Origin: Siphonodentalium dalli
Taxonomy: Eukaryota; Mollusca; Scaphopoda; Gadilida; Siphonodentaliidae
Assembly: GCA_032622095.1 (NCBI GenBank)
Contig: CP136069.1
Span: 9,750,036 to 9,814,035 of the forward strand
DNA length: 64,000 nt
Direction: 5' to 3'
The notes under the pieces were generated by a model, which ran no database searches, was not told the origin of the DNA, and saw nothing but the letters and a program-made list of their open reading frames with translations. The position numbers and the translations under genes are program-made. This document shows positions 31,048-43,800 of this stretch, piece by piece. Position 1 is the stretch's first letter. Every line of letters begins with the position of its first letter.

Positions 31048-32040
31048 CCGTAGGTTTTATTTTTATTATATGCGCTACGCTATAAACGGCCCCAAAACTG
31101 CTAGTTTTGTCCCACAGATAACTTCAAATTGTTAGAAAGCTTCGACATTTGCATTTTGTTTACATTCCATCAATTGATTTGTTCACCACTGAATGACAAA
31201 TATCGAGCATATCCGCCATAAGAAATAGTCCCCTTTGTTCTATTCTGAAATGATGCGTGAAATTTAATGTATACATAATTTAATGATAAGAATATATTAA
31301 AACATGTTGAGTTAACATTATAACAATTAAATAACAGTTTATGAACATTTTAAGTCTTTATTTAGCGAGAAAGCACATGGCTCACAAGCTATCGATCGGC
31401 CAATGTGTTTTTATCGGTAACAAATCACTTCCGTTTTAAGAATTAAACTTTTTCGCGTTGGAGAAATCGTATTGGATTTGGACGAAATGTGTGATAAATC
31501 ACAACAAGTAAATAGGTTGGTTGACTGTTATCATACAATACGCATATGGCGAATGATAGGCCAGCTAAACTAATTCAAACTAGTAATATTAAACAGTCAA
31601 ATAACTAAAATTATTGAAATTAAAGTTCATGAAAGTCGGAAGTTTTCAAATCGTTTATCTTCTTCCATGATTATATCAAATATTTTAGAACTTTGCTCGC
31701 GAGTAGTATTGTGTATTAAATTATTTGTTATCGATTAAATACAACATTTTAAAACAAATCAATTCAATCACTGTCTGAGTCGTAAATCCTTCGAATTCGT
31801 TTATACTGCTTGGCCAAAACAGGACTAGTATATATATATCTTTATTATCCTCCATGTATGGAGATTCATATATAAATGTTAATATTATGAGAACAAACAC
31901 AATTTGGTACATAATACAGTGTATAAGAAATTTAAGATTACAAACATATCAACAACACATGTCTCAATATGTATGATGAACTAACTACACATGCACATAT
32001 ACACACTCATGCAATATATAAAGTAGACATTCCATTCTAC
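31048..32040. other. Upstream flank of the ASTE1-like gene, no gene seen
   Basis: AT-rich sequence without recognised coding, repeat or element. Any promoter of the minus-strand gene would be expected here, but I see no diagnostic motif. Confidence 0.4.
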
Positions 32041-32233
32041 AGCCATATCGTACTTACAGACAGAGGAATAGCATACTCCGAGACGACCAAGCCGGAGTTG
32101 AACCCAAATCAGGGATCTCTCTCTCTCTCTGGAAGACCCACAAACGCCAATGCCTTTGTGCAGTCTTACCGACTCGGAGCCGACCAATCCCCCCAGCACC
32201 GCTCATGTATATAGCCATATCGTACTTACAGAC
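32041..32233 (-). mobile_element. tRNA-derived SINE-like element with 21-bp target duplications
   Basis: A perfect 21-bp direct repeat (AGCCATATCGTACTTACAGA plus C) lies at 32041-32061 and 32213-32233. The 151-bp body on the minus strand contains a candidate A box (GGTCGGCTCCGAGTCGG) and a good B box (GGGTTCAACTCC) separated by an AG-rich stretch. These are the hallmarks of a Pol III SINE moved by LINE machinery. It is inserted just past the 3' end of the LINE ORF at 32392-33352. Confidence 0.65.
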
Positions 32234-32391
32234 ATACAGACGACAGTCAGACAAGCAGACATACGAGACAAACAAACAAACGGCAGACGTACATACAGAC
32301 AAATGTACCTACTGGTAAAACAATACACAGATATTACGAACACGCATATAACTGCATGTTATGATAGATTTTATATGAAGGTTTGGGAGAC

Positions 32392-33352
32392 CTAGTCAGG
32401 ACTTGGCGTCAGTCGATCAACATATACTCTCCAGAGGAATGCAGCTTTGTTCACGAAGAAGTCTATTAGTTCATTTTCTTCTTCGGGCGAACAATATATA
32501 TTTTCATGTAGACCTGTAAGTAGAACGCGCGTTTTGGATTCTACTTCCAGTTTGTCATACTGCATATAAATATCTACATCAAACAAGTTCAGTAGCTCGA
32601 ATTCAAAGGTTATTCGATCGTCGCAAATGGAAGAACATTCAATTAAGGCATGTTTTACAAGATCTGTATGTTTGTTGTCACATAATACGCAGGTTTCCTC
32701 ATTTGTTTCCAGGATACAAATAAGGCGTGCAATAAGTAGATATGATTTTTTATGGGCTGGATATATGCGACAATTTTCTATAGCCGGGACATGCATAACG
32801 TTGGATGGACGGCAGAGAACCTAGCAAGTCGAGTATCCTCATTTACGCTCATGTCCCAATATTCTCTATTAACTTTTGACCATGATTCGTTTATGGCACA
32901 TTTCCATGTTGATTTCTTAGGGAATATTGAATTTTCGATGTAGTTCTCAAGAGCTTCGGTCAGGTCATATTTGTTAAGAGTGTCAATGATGTCAGACATG
33001 TAACTTGATGATGAGCATGTAGTATCAACGATGTATTTATATAAGCGCGTGAGAAATACTTGTTTCACAGTTTTAGAAGATTTTAAGTTGCACAAAGAAC
33101 CGAAGAATGACATTTTACGTTTTTCGATAAGTGACACCATAGATGAGGTTCCGACTAATCCTTGCGCAATAACCGTTTTTGTACGACGGTGAAGGCCCTG
33201 GTAATACTTTAAACAGAATCTGTGTGTTCGTTCCAGGCGATCAACGTGTTTTTGGTTCAAATTCCAGAGAAGTTCAGACCCGTGCAGCCCTTTAGGTATG
33301 ACATTGATGGGTGCATGAAAAGTGTTCCCAGCGAAAATTGACGATAACATAC
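32392..33352 (-). pseudogene. 3' fragment of a non-LTR retrotransposon ORF (LINE), frameshifted
   Basis: The minus-strand open frame runs from about 33352 (SSIFAGNTFHAPINVIPKGL ...) to about 32790, then continues in another frame to a stop at 32394. The two halves overlap around MHVPAIENC, so a single-base shift near 32790 breaks the ORF. The first half resembles the region after the reverse transcriptase in many LINEs (GSELLWNL, LERTHRFCLKYYQGL, IEKRKMSFFGSLC). The second half has a Cys-His knuckle, CVLCDNKHTDLVKHALIEC. The RT and endonuclease domains are absent: 5'-truncated. It abuts the recombinase remnant at 33360-34894. Confidence 0.8.
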
Positions 33353-33560
33353 CCGATGAACCACTGTCGATAGAATATGATTAGGCACATTCACAGACAC
33401 TGGAGTAGAAATTGTATGCGGAATATCAATGACTGTAGGGCTCCGATTCTCATCAGGCACACTCACTGGCGTAGAATTTTGGCCTGGATTGGCTGGAATA
33501 TCTATCACTGTAGACCTATCTACTTGCTCCGTTTCTGAAATGTCATATGCAGTTTAATTC
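33353..33560 (-). other. Short proline/serine-rich open frame between the recombinase and LINE remnants
   Basis: The minus-strand frame contains two copies of the phrase TPVSV and of VIDIP (STVIDIPANPGQNSTPVSV ... PTVIDIPHTISTPVSVNV), preceded by a possible acceptor ACATTTCAG. It could be the C-terminal tail of the recombinase after a short intron, but joining at the visible donor does not stay in frame. Unresolved. Confidence 0.3.
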
Positions 33561-33611
33561 CTGCCCATGTTATCGGTGGAAGCTGAATGTGATAATAGTG
33601 ATGATATCTTC

Positions 33612-34894
33612 TTAGTTTACAGGATTTATTTTCGAGTAGTTCAGCAAACTGTTGACGTTACGGTGTCCGGAAATCTGAATGATTTGATGCGCTGGAACAC
33701 CTTTGTCGTTCAGCGTTTGCACAAGATGTTTGCGAACGCTGTATGGTGTCAAACGTTTATATGTTGTCAGATTTGCATCGTCGAGCATGTTCTTCATGCT
33801 GCCATATATATAGTTTATGCCCAACGCATTTCTTTTATACCATGGTTTCCCCTTACTCCACCCTTGGTGATTCAGAGCCAAGAAAAAAGGACTGTCAGGA
33901 TCTTTGGTTCCCCCGGTCTCTTATCAGCAAACAACTTATAAAGAGTGACAGGGTCCTTCATTGGATCAGCAATAGAGTAGGCCCTGGGCTTTGTTTTTCT
34001 AATGTCACGTGGATTCTCACCTGTTCTAGTTTTTGTTTGCCTCTCTTGGGAATAAACGATATATTCCTCACCATTGCCATCCTCGCGAAGTTCAACATCA
34101 CCCCATCTGAGTGAGTGTGTTTCAATGCCAGTCCTCATTCCAAAGTTCCACATTGAGTTCATTAGTGATTTCGGTGTAAATGGTCCGAGAACTTGAGCTT
34201 CATACAGCTTATCCAAATCTTCTGAAGAAATAGGGTCAGCTGCATTCACTTTGTTACCTTTTCCCATCGCCTTGAGCTGTTTTTGCTTACTTTTGAGTGT
34301 TTCTCTGCATTTAGCAAACTGGTGGTCATCGATTATTGAAATCGGATATGAATTCAAGCGTAAATGCCTATCCAGTGATGAGATAAACGCTCGCAGCGAG
34401 GTTGGCTCATATTCCGACCCATCTTTCTTTCTCACGGACAGCAGAAAATTGGAAATATATCCGCACAGTGTGTCAGGTGGTATGAACTCTGGCTGACGCT
34501 GTTCATTCATGGTGAGGAGAAACTCACAGAAAAGTCTCGTGTCGTAGTCAGTCTTCCCCTTGGTGTTTTTATTGCACTGCTCAGAATTAAATTGGTCAAT
34601 ATCATCATCAGAGAGGTTAAATCGACCACAGTTCCTACTAACAGAGGGCTCTGAACTAGTTTATGTGGTGCTGACTGTAGCAATGGCAGTAGCAGAAGTG
34701 CTTGGAGTTGGAATGTCACTGCAAAATGTCAATGGAGGGTGGATATCTACATGTAAATTGGCAGTACTACCAGTACCATTAGCATCTTGGACTTCAAATT
34801 CACTATTCCATTCTTCTAAATTTGCTAAAACTTTATCCCAAGTTACTTCTTCAAGTTCTTGATCTAATTGCAAATTATCAAATGTAGAGTCCAT
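33612..34894 (-). pseudogene. Crypton-type tyrosine recombinase (DUF3504/KIAA1958-like), broken by a stop and a frameshift
   Basis: The minus-strand frame starts MDSTFDNLQL at 34894, meets an in-frame TAA at codon 78 (34661), continues in the same frame through FNLSDDDIDQFNSEQ, KKTDYD-type and LLSVRKKDGSEYEPTSLRAF text, and shifts by one base near 33900 (between GEPK and DPDSPFF) before ending NYSKINPVN at 33612. The catalytic-domain signatures are GMRTG (first Arg), a region where the usual HxxR reads PYSVR (His replaced by Tyr), SGHRN (His) and NYS (candidate Tyr nucleophile). This set is typical of the phage-integrase-like domain of Crypton elements and their domesticated relatives (KIAA1958, ZMYM, QRICH1). 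One stop, one shift and one missing catalytic residue make it a pseudogene. Confidence 0.85.
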
Positions 34895-34899
34895 ATCTT

Positions 34900-35558
34900 C
34901 GTAAATTGTGAAAATTTTCTATTTGTTATGAAGCAGTCGGAGATTGTTTGCATGAATACCTAACGTACCTTCAAGTTAAATTTACTATTACTTATAGTAT
35001 TAATTAGCACAGAAGAACAATCCAGGGGGAAAAACTCTTTGGCTACCGTAAAAATCAATAATTAAAAAAAATAGTCCGGCTGTTATTGATACGCTTTGAA
35101 ACTTAATCGGCCGAATTGTGGTCCCTGGTCTAGACAGGGTTTCATGTAAACTATAGTCTAGACCAGGCCGAAACCACGGTGATCGCCATGTGTTACCCAG
35201 TTTCGAGGCGAGTAAGCTGGGATTATTGGTCAGCACTGGTCCGTATTCTCGTCTTTTTGAAACTCAGGTTTACGTAAACCAAGGTTTGCCTTCTTATTGT
35301 CATTCAAGCCTGTGTCGGTCTGTTCATAATTCGAACCATGTGGTAACGTACAAGTTCTGGTAACAGAAACATATGTATTTTTTGGAAGCATTTATCTTTA
35401 TGTTAACCAAATAGGAATTGTGTTTTATTGATATGCCGTGTAGAAGAAAGATTATAATTACATATGAACTGGACAAAATGTAATATAATCGATAATTGGA
35501 TGCGGGTGTCTTTCGTTCCGTGTTTCTGAAATGAATTGACGTCGGAGCTAGTTTTGAT
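34900..35558. other. No gene seen; small GTCTAGACCA hairpin
   Basis: An 11-bp inverted repeat (TGGTCTAGAC and GTCTAGACCA) lies at about 35130 and 35157. Otherwise unremarkable. Confidence 0.45.
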
Positions 35559-35908
35559 AGTACTAATTCATAATTTGAGAATAAATTATTGCTGGACTGG
35601 ATATACAATATAACAGCAAAAACTCTCAAAATTATATTAAGTCAGAACGAAAAATTGTAGTTCAAAATAAGGAAATGTCCGATTAAATTTAATTAAATTA
35701 AATTAAATGGACGGGACCCCTGCTCTTGATTAATGATTTATTTGGTCCAGTTTCTTAAGTCTTGACATTTCAAATTGGTTTATTTGTCATAATTTATCTT
35801 TAAACATGGATTTGGAAAAATATTACATGGCAATGGAAATATCTGCTACTGCTATCGGGAGTGTGATACAACGCACCCATCTGGATTTTTTTCTGATACC
35901 CCCACCCC

Positions 35909-35942
35909 GCCCCGCACCCACCCACCCCCCCGTTGTGACCAT
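35909..35942. repeat. Poly-C-rich tract in each 3,130-bp unit
   Basis: CCCCCACCCCGCCCCGCACC and following CCCACC steps, repeated at +3130, +6260 and +9390. On the opposite strand the G runs could form a quadruplex. Confidence 0.8.
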
Positions 35943-36279
35943 TACATGTTCTGGTAAATCATTTTCAATAACTTCAATCACGGCGATAGTTATTTAGGTT
36001 CTTTCTAAATTTTCAACTTATTGCAAATTCCCAAGTCCGCGAAATTACATTGCACATGTCACCCTCTCACCTCAATGAATTGTTGAAAATTTCCAACAAG
36101 TACCTCACTATTTCCAGTTGTTGGTAATTCCCACCTGATATACCCTATAATAATGGTTCGAAATGTTTTCAAGAGCTGAATGTAATTTATGTGTAATATT
36201 TTGACGAAAAGTTGAACAATATATAGTTGGTTCTTGATCTGAACAAACAATATTTTACACTACACATTGATTGTAAAGG

Positions 36280-36610
36280 ACGCCGGTGGTCCCGTCGGTA
36301 GAATGCTCGGGGCATTATGCCGCCATTTGCCATCTAGCGCTGACGAAACTGGTTCAAATGCCGACAAGCGCGGATTCGCGATCCACTCTAAGTGAGGATA
36401 ATCTGATTCGTGTATCTGGGCAAGTTTGTCGGCCCCTTTCCGGTGTCGCTATTTCTACACACAGCGGAGTGTTTCTCGGTGAAATTTACTCTCTGCGTAG
36501 ACTTTCCTCCTCCCGTAAAACTGACAACGTCGTGACATCCGCATAGGGGGTGAGAAATCCGCACCAACCCTGCCCCGTGATCCCTGTCGAACGGCGACGG
36601 CATACAGATA
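36280..36610 (+). mobile_element. tRNA-derived SINE-like segment in each 3,130-bp unit
   Basis: The segment starts GGACGCCGGTGGTCCCGTCG, with an A-box-like TCCCGTCGGTAGAATGC and, ~55 bp on, a B-box-like CTGGTTCAAATGCC (36350-36363 region). A ~240-bp GC-richer body follows. In copies 3 and 4 the B box carries a C-to-A change (GGTTAAAATGCC). Because it recurs at the same place in all four units, it was present before the array amplified. Confidence 0.6.
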
Positions 36611-37136
36611 CCGCTATACAACACGGATACAAGAAAACCATAGTCAGAAATGGTAACGCCACCAAGATCGTATTATTAGCCATAAATATAAATCATAATA
36701 TAAAATATATTGGTTACATGAATGGACCGCCTCAGAATTCCGTTAAGATAAGTAATTCTTCAAATTATTACAATGAACTACGGCTTATAAATTACTGCAG
36801 GTTTCTCATTCGCCACACCAGAATGCTTCTAAATGCGGATCAAAGCTAAGAGTGCGTGGCACAGCCATTGTTCATAGACATTTTACAGATAGCGAGAATG
36901 ATGCATGCTGGGAACGAAAGCATCCACAGCAAAGCCATGTGCTTACGGAGGCATGCGTTTATTATAGGGGATTTATGGTGGGCCTATAAAACTAATTATA
37001 ACTTTGTTATCTGTCATAGTTTATGCGTGAAATTTTAAACATATATACCTGGACATCTACCCCTTCCAGAATGTTGAAAAACATTTTCAGTTGCTCATCG
37101 TATTTTTATAGACGAAATAGTCCGAAATTCCAGAAA

Positions 37137-37850
37137 ATTGCGCTAACTGCTCAATGTTTTAATGTGTTACAAAACGTCTGATAAAAATAGTTCTATCGGG
37201 AATATTCACACCATTTTTTTTCAGAGAACATAGTGTAAATATAGTCCTATCGGGATATCGTAAAGGAGATTAATTAAACCCCTCAGACTGCCGAAACTGA
37301 CGACATTAAATTCGCTTTTTCGTGTCCCGCGGAAATGAAACTTGTCTGTCCATTGATGACGTTATTTATTTGACATAGTATTTTTTTCTTCTGTTGTATT
37401 TGAACACTTGTTGCACGCGCAGGCTGCACGATCATAATAACTTCAACCGATAAGCGCCGACTGATACCCGCGCAACAGTTTGTCTCAAATAAATTGTTAT
37501 CAAAACGCAGGTTTATGGCCGCGGACATAAGCCGATTAAGTGTAATGTAATTTATCCATGAACTTGACTGAAAAATTGTGATTCTATCACCATTAGCCAC
37601 GAAAATGGGACCTCTAAACAGGCAAGTTTGATTTTCGGCGGACACGAACAAGCGAATTTATTGTCGGCAGTTTCGGCAGTCTGAGGGTTAATTAATCCCG
37701 AATTAAACGGAACTACTTTACGATAGTCCGATAGGACTATGTTTACTCTATGCATGTTCTCTGAAAAAATAGTGTGAATATTCCCGATAGAACTCTTTTT
37801 ATCAGACGTTGTGTAACACCTTAAAACATTGAGCAGTTATAGCGCAAACC
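37137..37850. mobile_element. Foldback element (~215-bp arms) in each 3,130-bp unit
   Basis: The left arm from GCGCTAACTGCTCAATG (37140) and the right arm ending CATTGAGCAGTTATAGCGC (37845) are inverted. They share AACGTCTGATAAAAATAG, TCTATCGGGAATATTCACAC, GTCCTATCGG, TCAGACTGCCGAAACTG and TTCGCTTTTTCGTGTCC-type blocks with a few mismatches. The central ~260 bp hold a 122-codon minus-strand ORF without known domains. Repeated at +3130, +6260 and +9390. Confidence 0.85.
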
Positions 37851-40800
37851 GAAATGTGTTGTCTTGCAAGATATCCCACCGCTTTAGCTAAATTTACCTT
37901 CCTACAATATCCATAAAGAGGATCATATATTATATACCCACGGTTTTAATTATAGAATATAAAATATATTGGTTTCGCGAATGACCAACTCAGAATTCCG
38001 TTAAAATAACAATAACAACCAACACCTATAACGAACCGTTTTACTGGACTTGGCCTACTGGTCGCGTAGTTCCGACTTTTAAATAAACGGAATTTCCAAC
38101 TCTATAAATAAAAGCCCCACAATGCATTCGCCCTGTCCACCACGCAATATCAAAATCTCAGCAGCTAGATACACCACAGGTGGCGTAATAAATGCTCTTT
38201 ATTATTTCCATATCAGGAATACAGTAACAAACAAGACAGCAGTAAAATAAATGGGGACAAAAAGTTAGTGTAATCATGTATGAAATTTCCAACTGTTAAA
38301 ATTCTTTATAACAGTTGTGACTCCCACCCCCTCAAAATACCTCCATCATTCGATCCCCGTCCCCATCATAATGGGGACAATAATTACTAGTTGGGATACC
38401 AGGCAATGGTAACCATGTATTTTAACCTTTATGTTGTAGTGTAATAATGTATGAAATTTCCAACTACATGTGCATTAACTTTTTTTTACAAAAGTTGTGA
38501 ATCATACACGCTCAAAATCTAACTTCCACCCCCACCCCACTACACTGTCCCTTCCACTTAAAAACATTCTGGAGATCAAGTTGGCCACAGGTGTTCAGTT
38601 ATTATACCCCACGTGTCTTGGACTGTTGCCAAATTCACAGTGCTCCATTAGAGGGCCTGCTTGGACTGTTGCCAAATTTCCAGTACTAATTCATAATTCA
38701 TAATTTGAGAATAAATTATTGCTGGACTGGATATACAATATAACAGCAAAAACTCTCAAAATTATATTAAGTCAGAACGAAAAATTGTAGTTCAAAATAA
38801 GGAAATGTCCGATTAAATTTAATTAAATTAAATTAAATGGACGGGACCCCTGCTCTTGATTAATGATTTATTTGGTCCAGTTTCTTAAGTCTTGACATTT
38901 CAAATTGGTTTATTTGTCATAATTTATCTTTAAACATGGATTTGGAAAAATATTACATGGCAATGGAAATATCTGCTACTGCTATCGGGAGTGTGATACA
39001 ACGCACCCATCTGGATTTTTTTCTGATACCCCCACCCCGCCCCGCACCCACCCACCCCCCCGTTGTGACCATTACATGTTCTGGTAAATCATTTTCAATA
39101 ACTTCAATCACGGCGATAGTTATTTAGGTTCTTTCTAAATTTTCAACTTATTGCAAATTCCCAAGTCCGCGAAATTACATTGCACATGTCACCCTCTCAC
39201 CTCAATGAATTGTTGAAAATTTCCAACAAGTACCTCACTATTTCCAGTTGTTGGTAATTCCCACCTGATATACCCTATAATAATGGTTCGAAATGTTTTC
39301 AAGAGCTGAATGTAATTTATGTGTAATATTTTGACGAAAAGTTGAACAATATATAGTTGGTTCTTGATCTGAACAAACAATATTTTACACTACACATTGA
39401 TTGTAAAGGACGCCGGTGGTCCCGTCGGTAGAATGCTCGGGGCATTATGCCGCCATTTGCCATCTAGCGCTGACGAAACTGGTTCAAATGCCGACAAGCG
39501 CGGATTCGCGATCCACTCTAAGTGAGGATAATCTGATTCGTGTATCTGGGCAAGTTTGTCGGCCCCTTTCCGGTGTCGCTATTTCTACACACAGCGGAGT
39601 GTTTCTCGGTGAAATTTACTCTCTGCGTAGACTTTCCTCCTCCCGTAAAACTGACAACGTCGTGACATCCGCATAGGGGGTGAGAAATCCGCACCAACCC
39701 TGCCCCGTGATCCCTGTCGAACGGCGACGGCATACAGATACCGCTATACAACACGGATACAAGAAAACCATAGTCAGAAATGGTAACGCCACCAAGATCG
39801 TATTATTAGTCATAAATATAAATCATAATATAAAATATATTGGTTACATGAATGGACCGCCTCAGAATTCCGTTAAGATAAGTAATTCTTCAAATTATTA
39901 CAATGAACTACGGCTTATAAATTACTGCAGGTTTCTCATTCGCCACACCAGAATGCTTCTAAATGCGGATCAAAGCTAAGAGTGCGTGGCACAGCCATTG
40001 TTCATAGACATTTTACAGATAGCGAGAATGATGCATGCTGGGAACGAAAGCATCCACAGCAAAGCCATGTGCTTACGGAGGCATGCGTTTATTATAGGGG
40101 ATTTATGGTGGGCCTATAAAACTAATTATAACTTTGTTATCTGTCATAGTTTATGCGTGAAATTTTAAACATATATACCTGGACATCTACCCCTTCCAGA
40201 ATGTTGAAAAACATTTTCAGTTGCTCATCGTATTTTTATAGACGAAATAGTCCGAAATTCCAGAAAATTGCGCTAACTGCTCAATGTTTTAATGTGTTAC
40301 AAAACGTCTGATAAAAATAGTTCTATCGGGAATATTCACACCATTTTTTTTCAGAGAACATAGTGTAAATATAGTCCTATCGGGATATCGTAAAGGAGAT
40401 TAATTAAACCCCTCAGACTGCCGAAACTGACGACATTAAATTCGCTTTTTCGTGTCCCGCGGAAATGAAACTTGTCTGTCCATTGATGACGTTATTTATT
40501 TGACATAGTATTTTTTTCTTCTGTTGTATTTGAACACTTGTTGCACGCGCAGGCTGCACGATCATAATAACTTCAACCGATAAGCGCCGACTGATACCCG
40601 CGCAACAGTTTGTCTCAAATAAATTGTTATCAAAACGCAGGTTTATGGCCGCGGACATAAGCCGATTAAGTGTAATGTAATTTATCCATGAACTTGACTG
40701 AAAAATTGTGATTCTATCACCATTAGCCACGAAAATGGGACCTCTAAACAGGCAAGTTTGATTTTCGGCGGACACGAACAAGCGAATTTATTGTCGGCAG

Positions 40801-43800
40801 TTTCGGCAGTCTGAGGGTTAATTAATCCCGAATTAAACGGAACTACTTTACGATAGTCCGATAGGACTATGTTTACTCTATGCATGTTCTCTGAAAAAAT
40901 AGTGTGAATATTCCCGATAGAACTCTTTTTATCAGACGTTGTGTAACACCTGAAAACATTGAGCAGTTATAGCGCAAACCGAAATGTGTTGTCTTGCAAG
41001 ATATCCCACCGCTTTAGCTAAATTTACCTTCCTACAATATCCATAAAGAGGATCATATATTATATACCCACGGTTTTAATTATAGAATATAAAATATATT
41101 GGTTTCGCGAATGACCAACTCAGAATTCCGTTAAAATAACAATAACAACCAGCACCTATAACGAACCGTTTTACTGGACTTGGCCTACTGGTCGCGTAGT
41201 TCCGACTTTTAAATAAACGGAATTTCCAACTCTATAAATAAAAGCCCCACAATGCATTCGCCCTGTCCACCACGCAATATCAAAATCTCAGCAGCTAGAT
41301 ACACCACAGGTGGCGTAATAAATGCTCTTTATTATTTCCATATCAGGAATACAGTAACAAACAAGACAGCAGTAAAATAAATGGGGACAAAAAGTTAGTG
41401 TAATCATGTATGAAATTTCCAACTGTTAAAATTCTTTATAACAGTTGTGACTCCCACCCCCTCAAAATACCTCCATCATTCGATCCCCGTCCCCATCATA
41501 ATGGGGACAATAATTACTAGTTGGGATACCAGGCAATGGTAACCATGTATTTTAACCTTTATGTTGTAGTGTAATAATGTATGAAATTTCCAACTACATG
41601 TGCATTAACTTTTTTTTACATAAGTTGTGAATCATACACACTCAAAATCTAACTTCCACCCCCACCCCACTACACTGTCCCTTCCACTTAAAAACATTCT
41701 GGAGATCAAGTTGGCCACAGGTGTTCAGTTATTATACCCCACGTGTCTTGGACTGTTGCCAAATTCACAGTGCTCCATTAGAGGGCCTGCTTGGACTGTT
41801 GCCAAATTTCCAGTACTAATTCATAATTCATAATTTGAGAATAAATTATTGCTGGACTGGATATACAATATAACAGCAAAAACTCTCAAAATTATATTAA
41901 GTCAGAACGAAAAATTGTAGTTCAAAATAAGGAAATGTCCGATTAAATTTAATTAAATTAAATTAAATGGACGGGACCCCTGCTCTTGATTAATGATTTA
42001 TTTGGTCCAGTTTCTTAAGTCTTGACATTTCAAATTGGTTTATTTGTCATAATTTATCTTTAAACATGGATTTGGAAAAATATTACATGGCAATGGAAAT
42101 ATCTGCTACTGCTATCGGGAGTGTGATACAACGCACCCATCTGGATTTTTTTCTGATACCCCCACCCCGCCCCGCACCCACCCACCCCCCCGTTGTGACC
42201 ATTACATGTTCTGGTAAATCATTTTCAATAACTTCAATCACGGCGATAGTTATTTAGGTTCTTTCTAAATTTTCAACTTATTGCAAATTCCCAAGTCCGC
42301 GAAATTACATTGCACATGTCACCCTCTCACCTCAATGAATTGTTGAAAATTTCCAACAAGTACCTCACTATTTCCAGTTGTTGGTAATTCCCACCTGATA
42401 TACCCTATAATAATGGTTCGAAATGTTTTCAAGAACTGAATGTAATTTATGTGTAATATTTTGACGAAAAGTTGAACAATATATAGTTGGTTCTTGATCT
42501 GAACAAACAATATTTTACACTACACATTGATTGTAAAGGACGCCGGTGGTCCCGTCGGTAGAATGCTCGGGGCATTATGCCGCCATTTGCCATCTAGCGC
42601 TGACGAAACTGGTTAAAATGCCGACAAGCGCGGATTCGCGATCCACTCTAAGTGAGGATAATCTGATTCGTGTATCTGGGCAAGTTTGTCGGCCCCTTTC
42701 CGGTGTCGCTATTTCTACACACAGCGGAGTGTTTCTCGGTGAAATTTACTCTCTGCGTAGACTTTCCTCCTCCCGTAAAACTGACAACGTCGTGACATCC
42801 GCATAGGGGGTGAGAAATCCGCACCAACCCTGCCCCGTGATCCCCGTCGAACGGCGACGGCATACAGATACCGCTATACAACACGGATACAAGAAAACCA
42901 TAGTCAGAAATGGTAACGCCACCAAGATCGTATTATTAGTCATAAATATAAATCATAATATAAAATATATTGGTTACATGAATGGACCGCCTCAGAATTC
43001 CGTTAAGATAAGTAATTCTTCAAATTATTACAATGAACTACGGCTTATAAATTACTGCAGGTTTCTCATTCGCCACACCAGAATGCTTCTAAATGCGGAT
43101 CAAAGCTAAGAGTGCGTGGCACAGCCATTGTTCATAGACATTTTACAGATAGCGAGAATGATGCATGCTGGGAACGAAAGCATCCACAGCAAAGCCATGT
43201 GCTTACGGAGGCATGCGTTTATTATAGGGGATTTATGGTGGGCCTATAAAACTAATTATAACTTTGTTATCTGTCATAGTTTATGCGTGAAATTTTAAAC
43301 ATATATACCTGGACATCTACCCCTTCCAGAATGTTGAAAAACATTTTCAGTTGCTCATCGTATTTTTATAGACGAAATAGTCCGAAATTCCAGAAAATTG
43401 CGCTAACTGCTCAATGTTTTAATGTGTTACAAAACGTCTGATAAAAATAGTTCTATCGGGAATATTCACACCATTTTTTTTCAGAGAACATAGTGTAAAT
43501 ATAGTCCTATCGGGATATCGTAAAGGAGATTAATTAAACCCCTCAGACTGCCGAAACTGACGACATTAAATTCGCTTTTTCGTGTCCCGCGGAAATGAAA
43601 CTTGTCTGTCCATTGATGACGTTATTTATTTGACATAGTATTTTTTTCTTCTGTTGTATTTGAACACTTGTTGCACGCGCAGGCTGCACGATCATAATAA
43701 CTTCAACCGATAAGCGCCGACTGATACCCGCGCAACAGTTTGTCTCAAATAAATTGTTATCAAAACGCAGGTTTATGGCCGCGGACATAAGCCGATTAAG

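Noticed and set aside
36280..36370. A functional tRNA gene in the 3,130-bp unit
   Set aside because: A- and B-box-like motifs exist, but I cannot fold a full cloverleaf. The extended body behind it fits a SINE.
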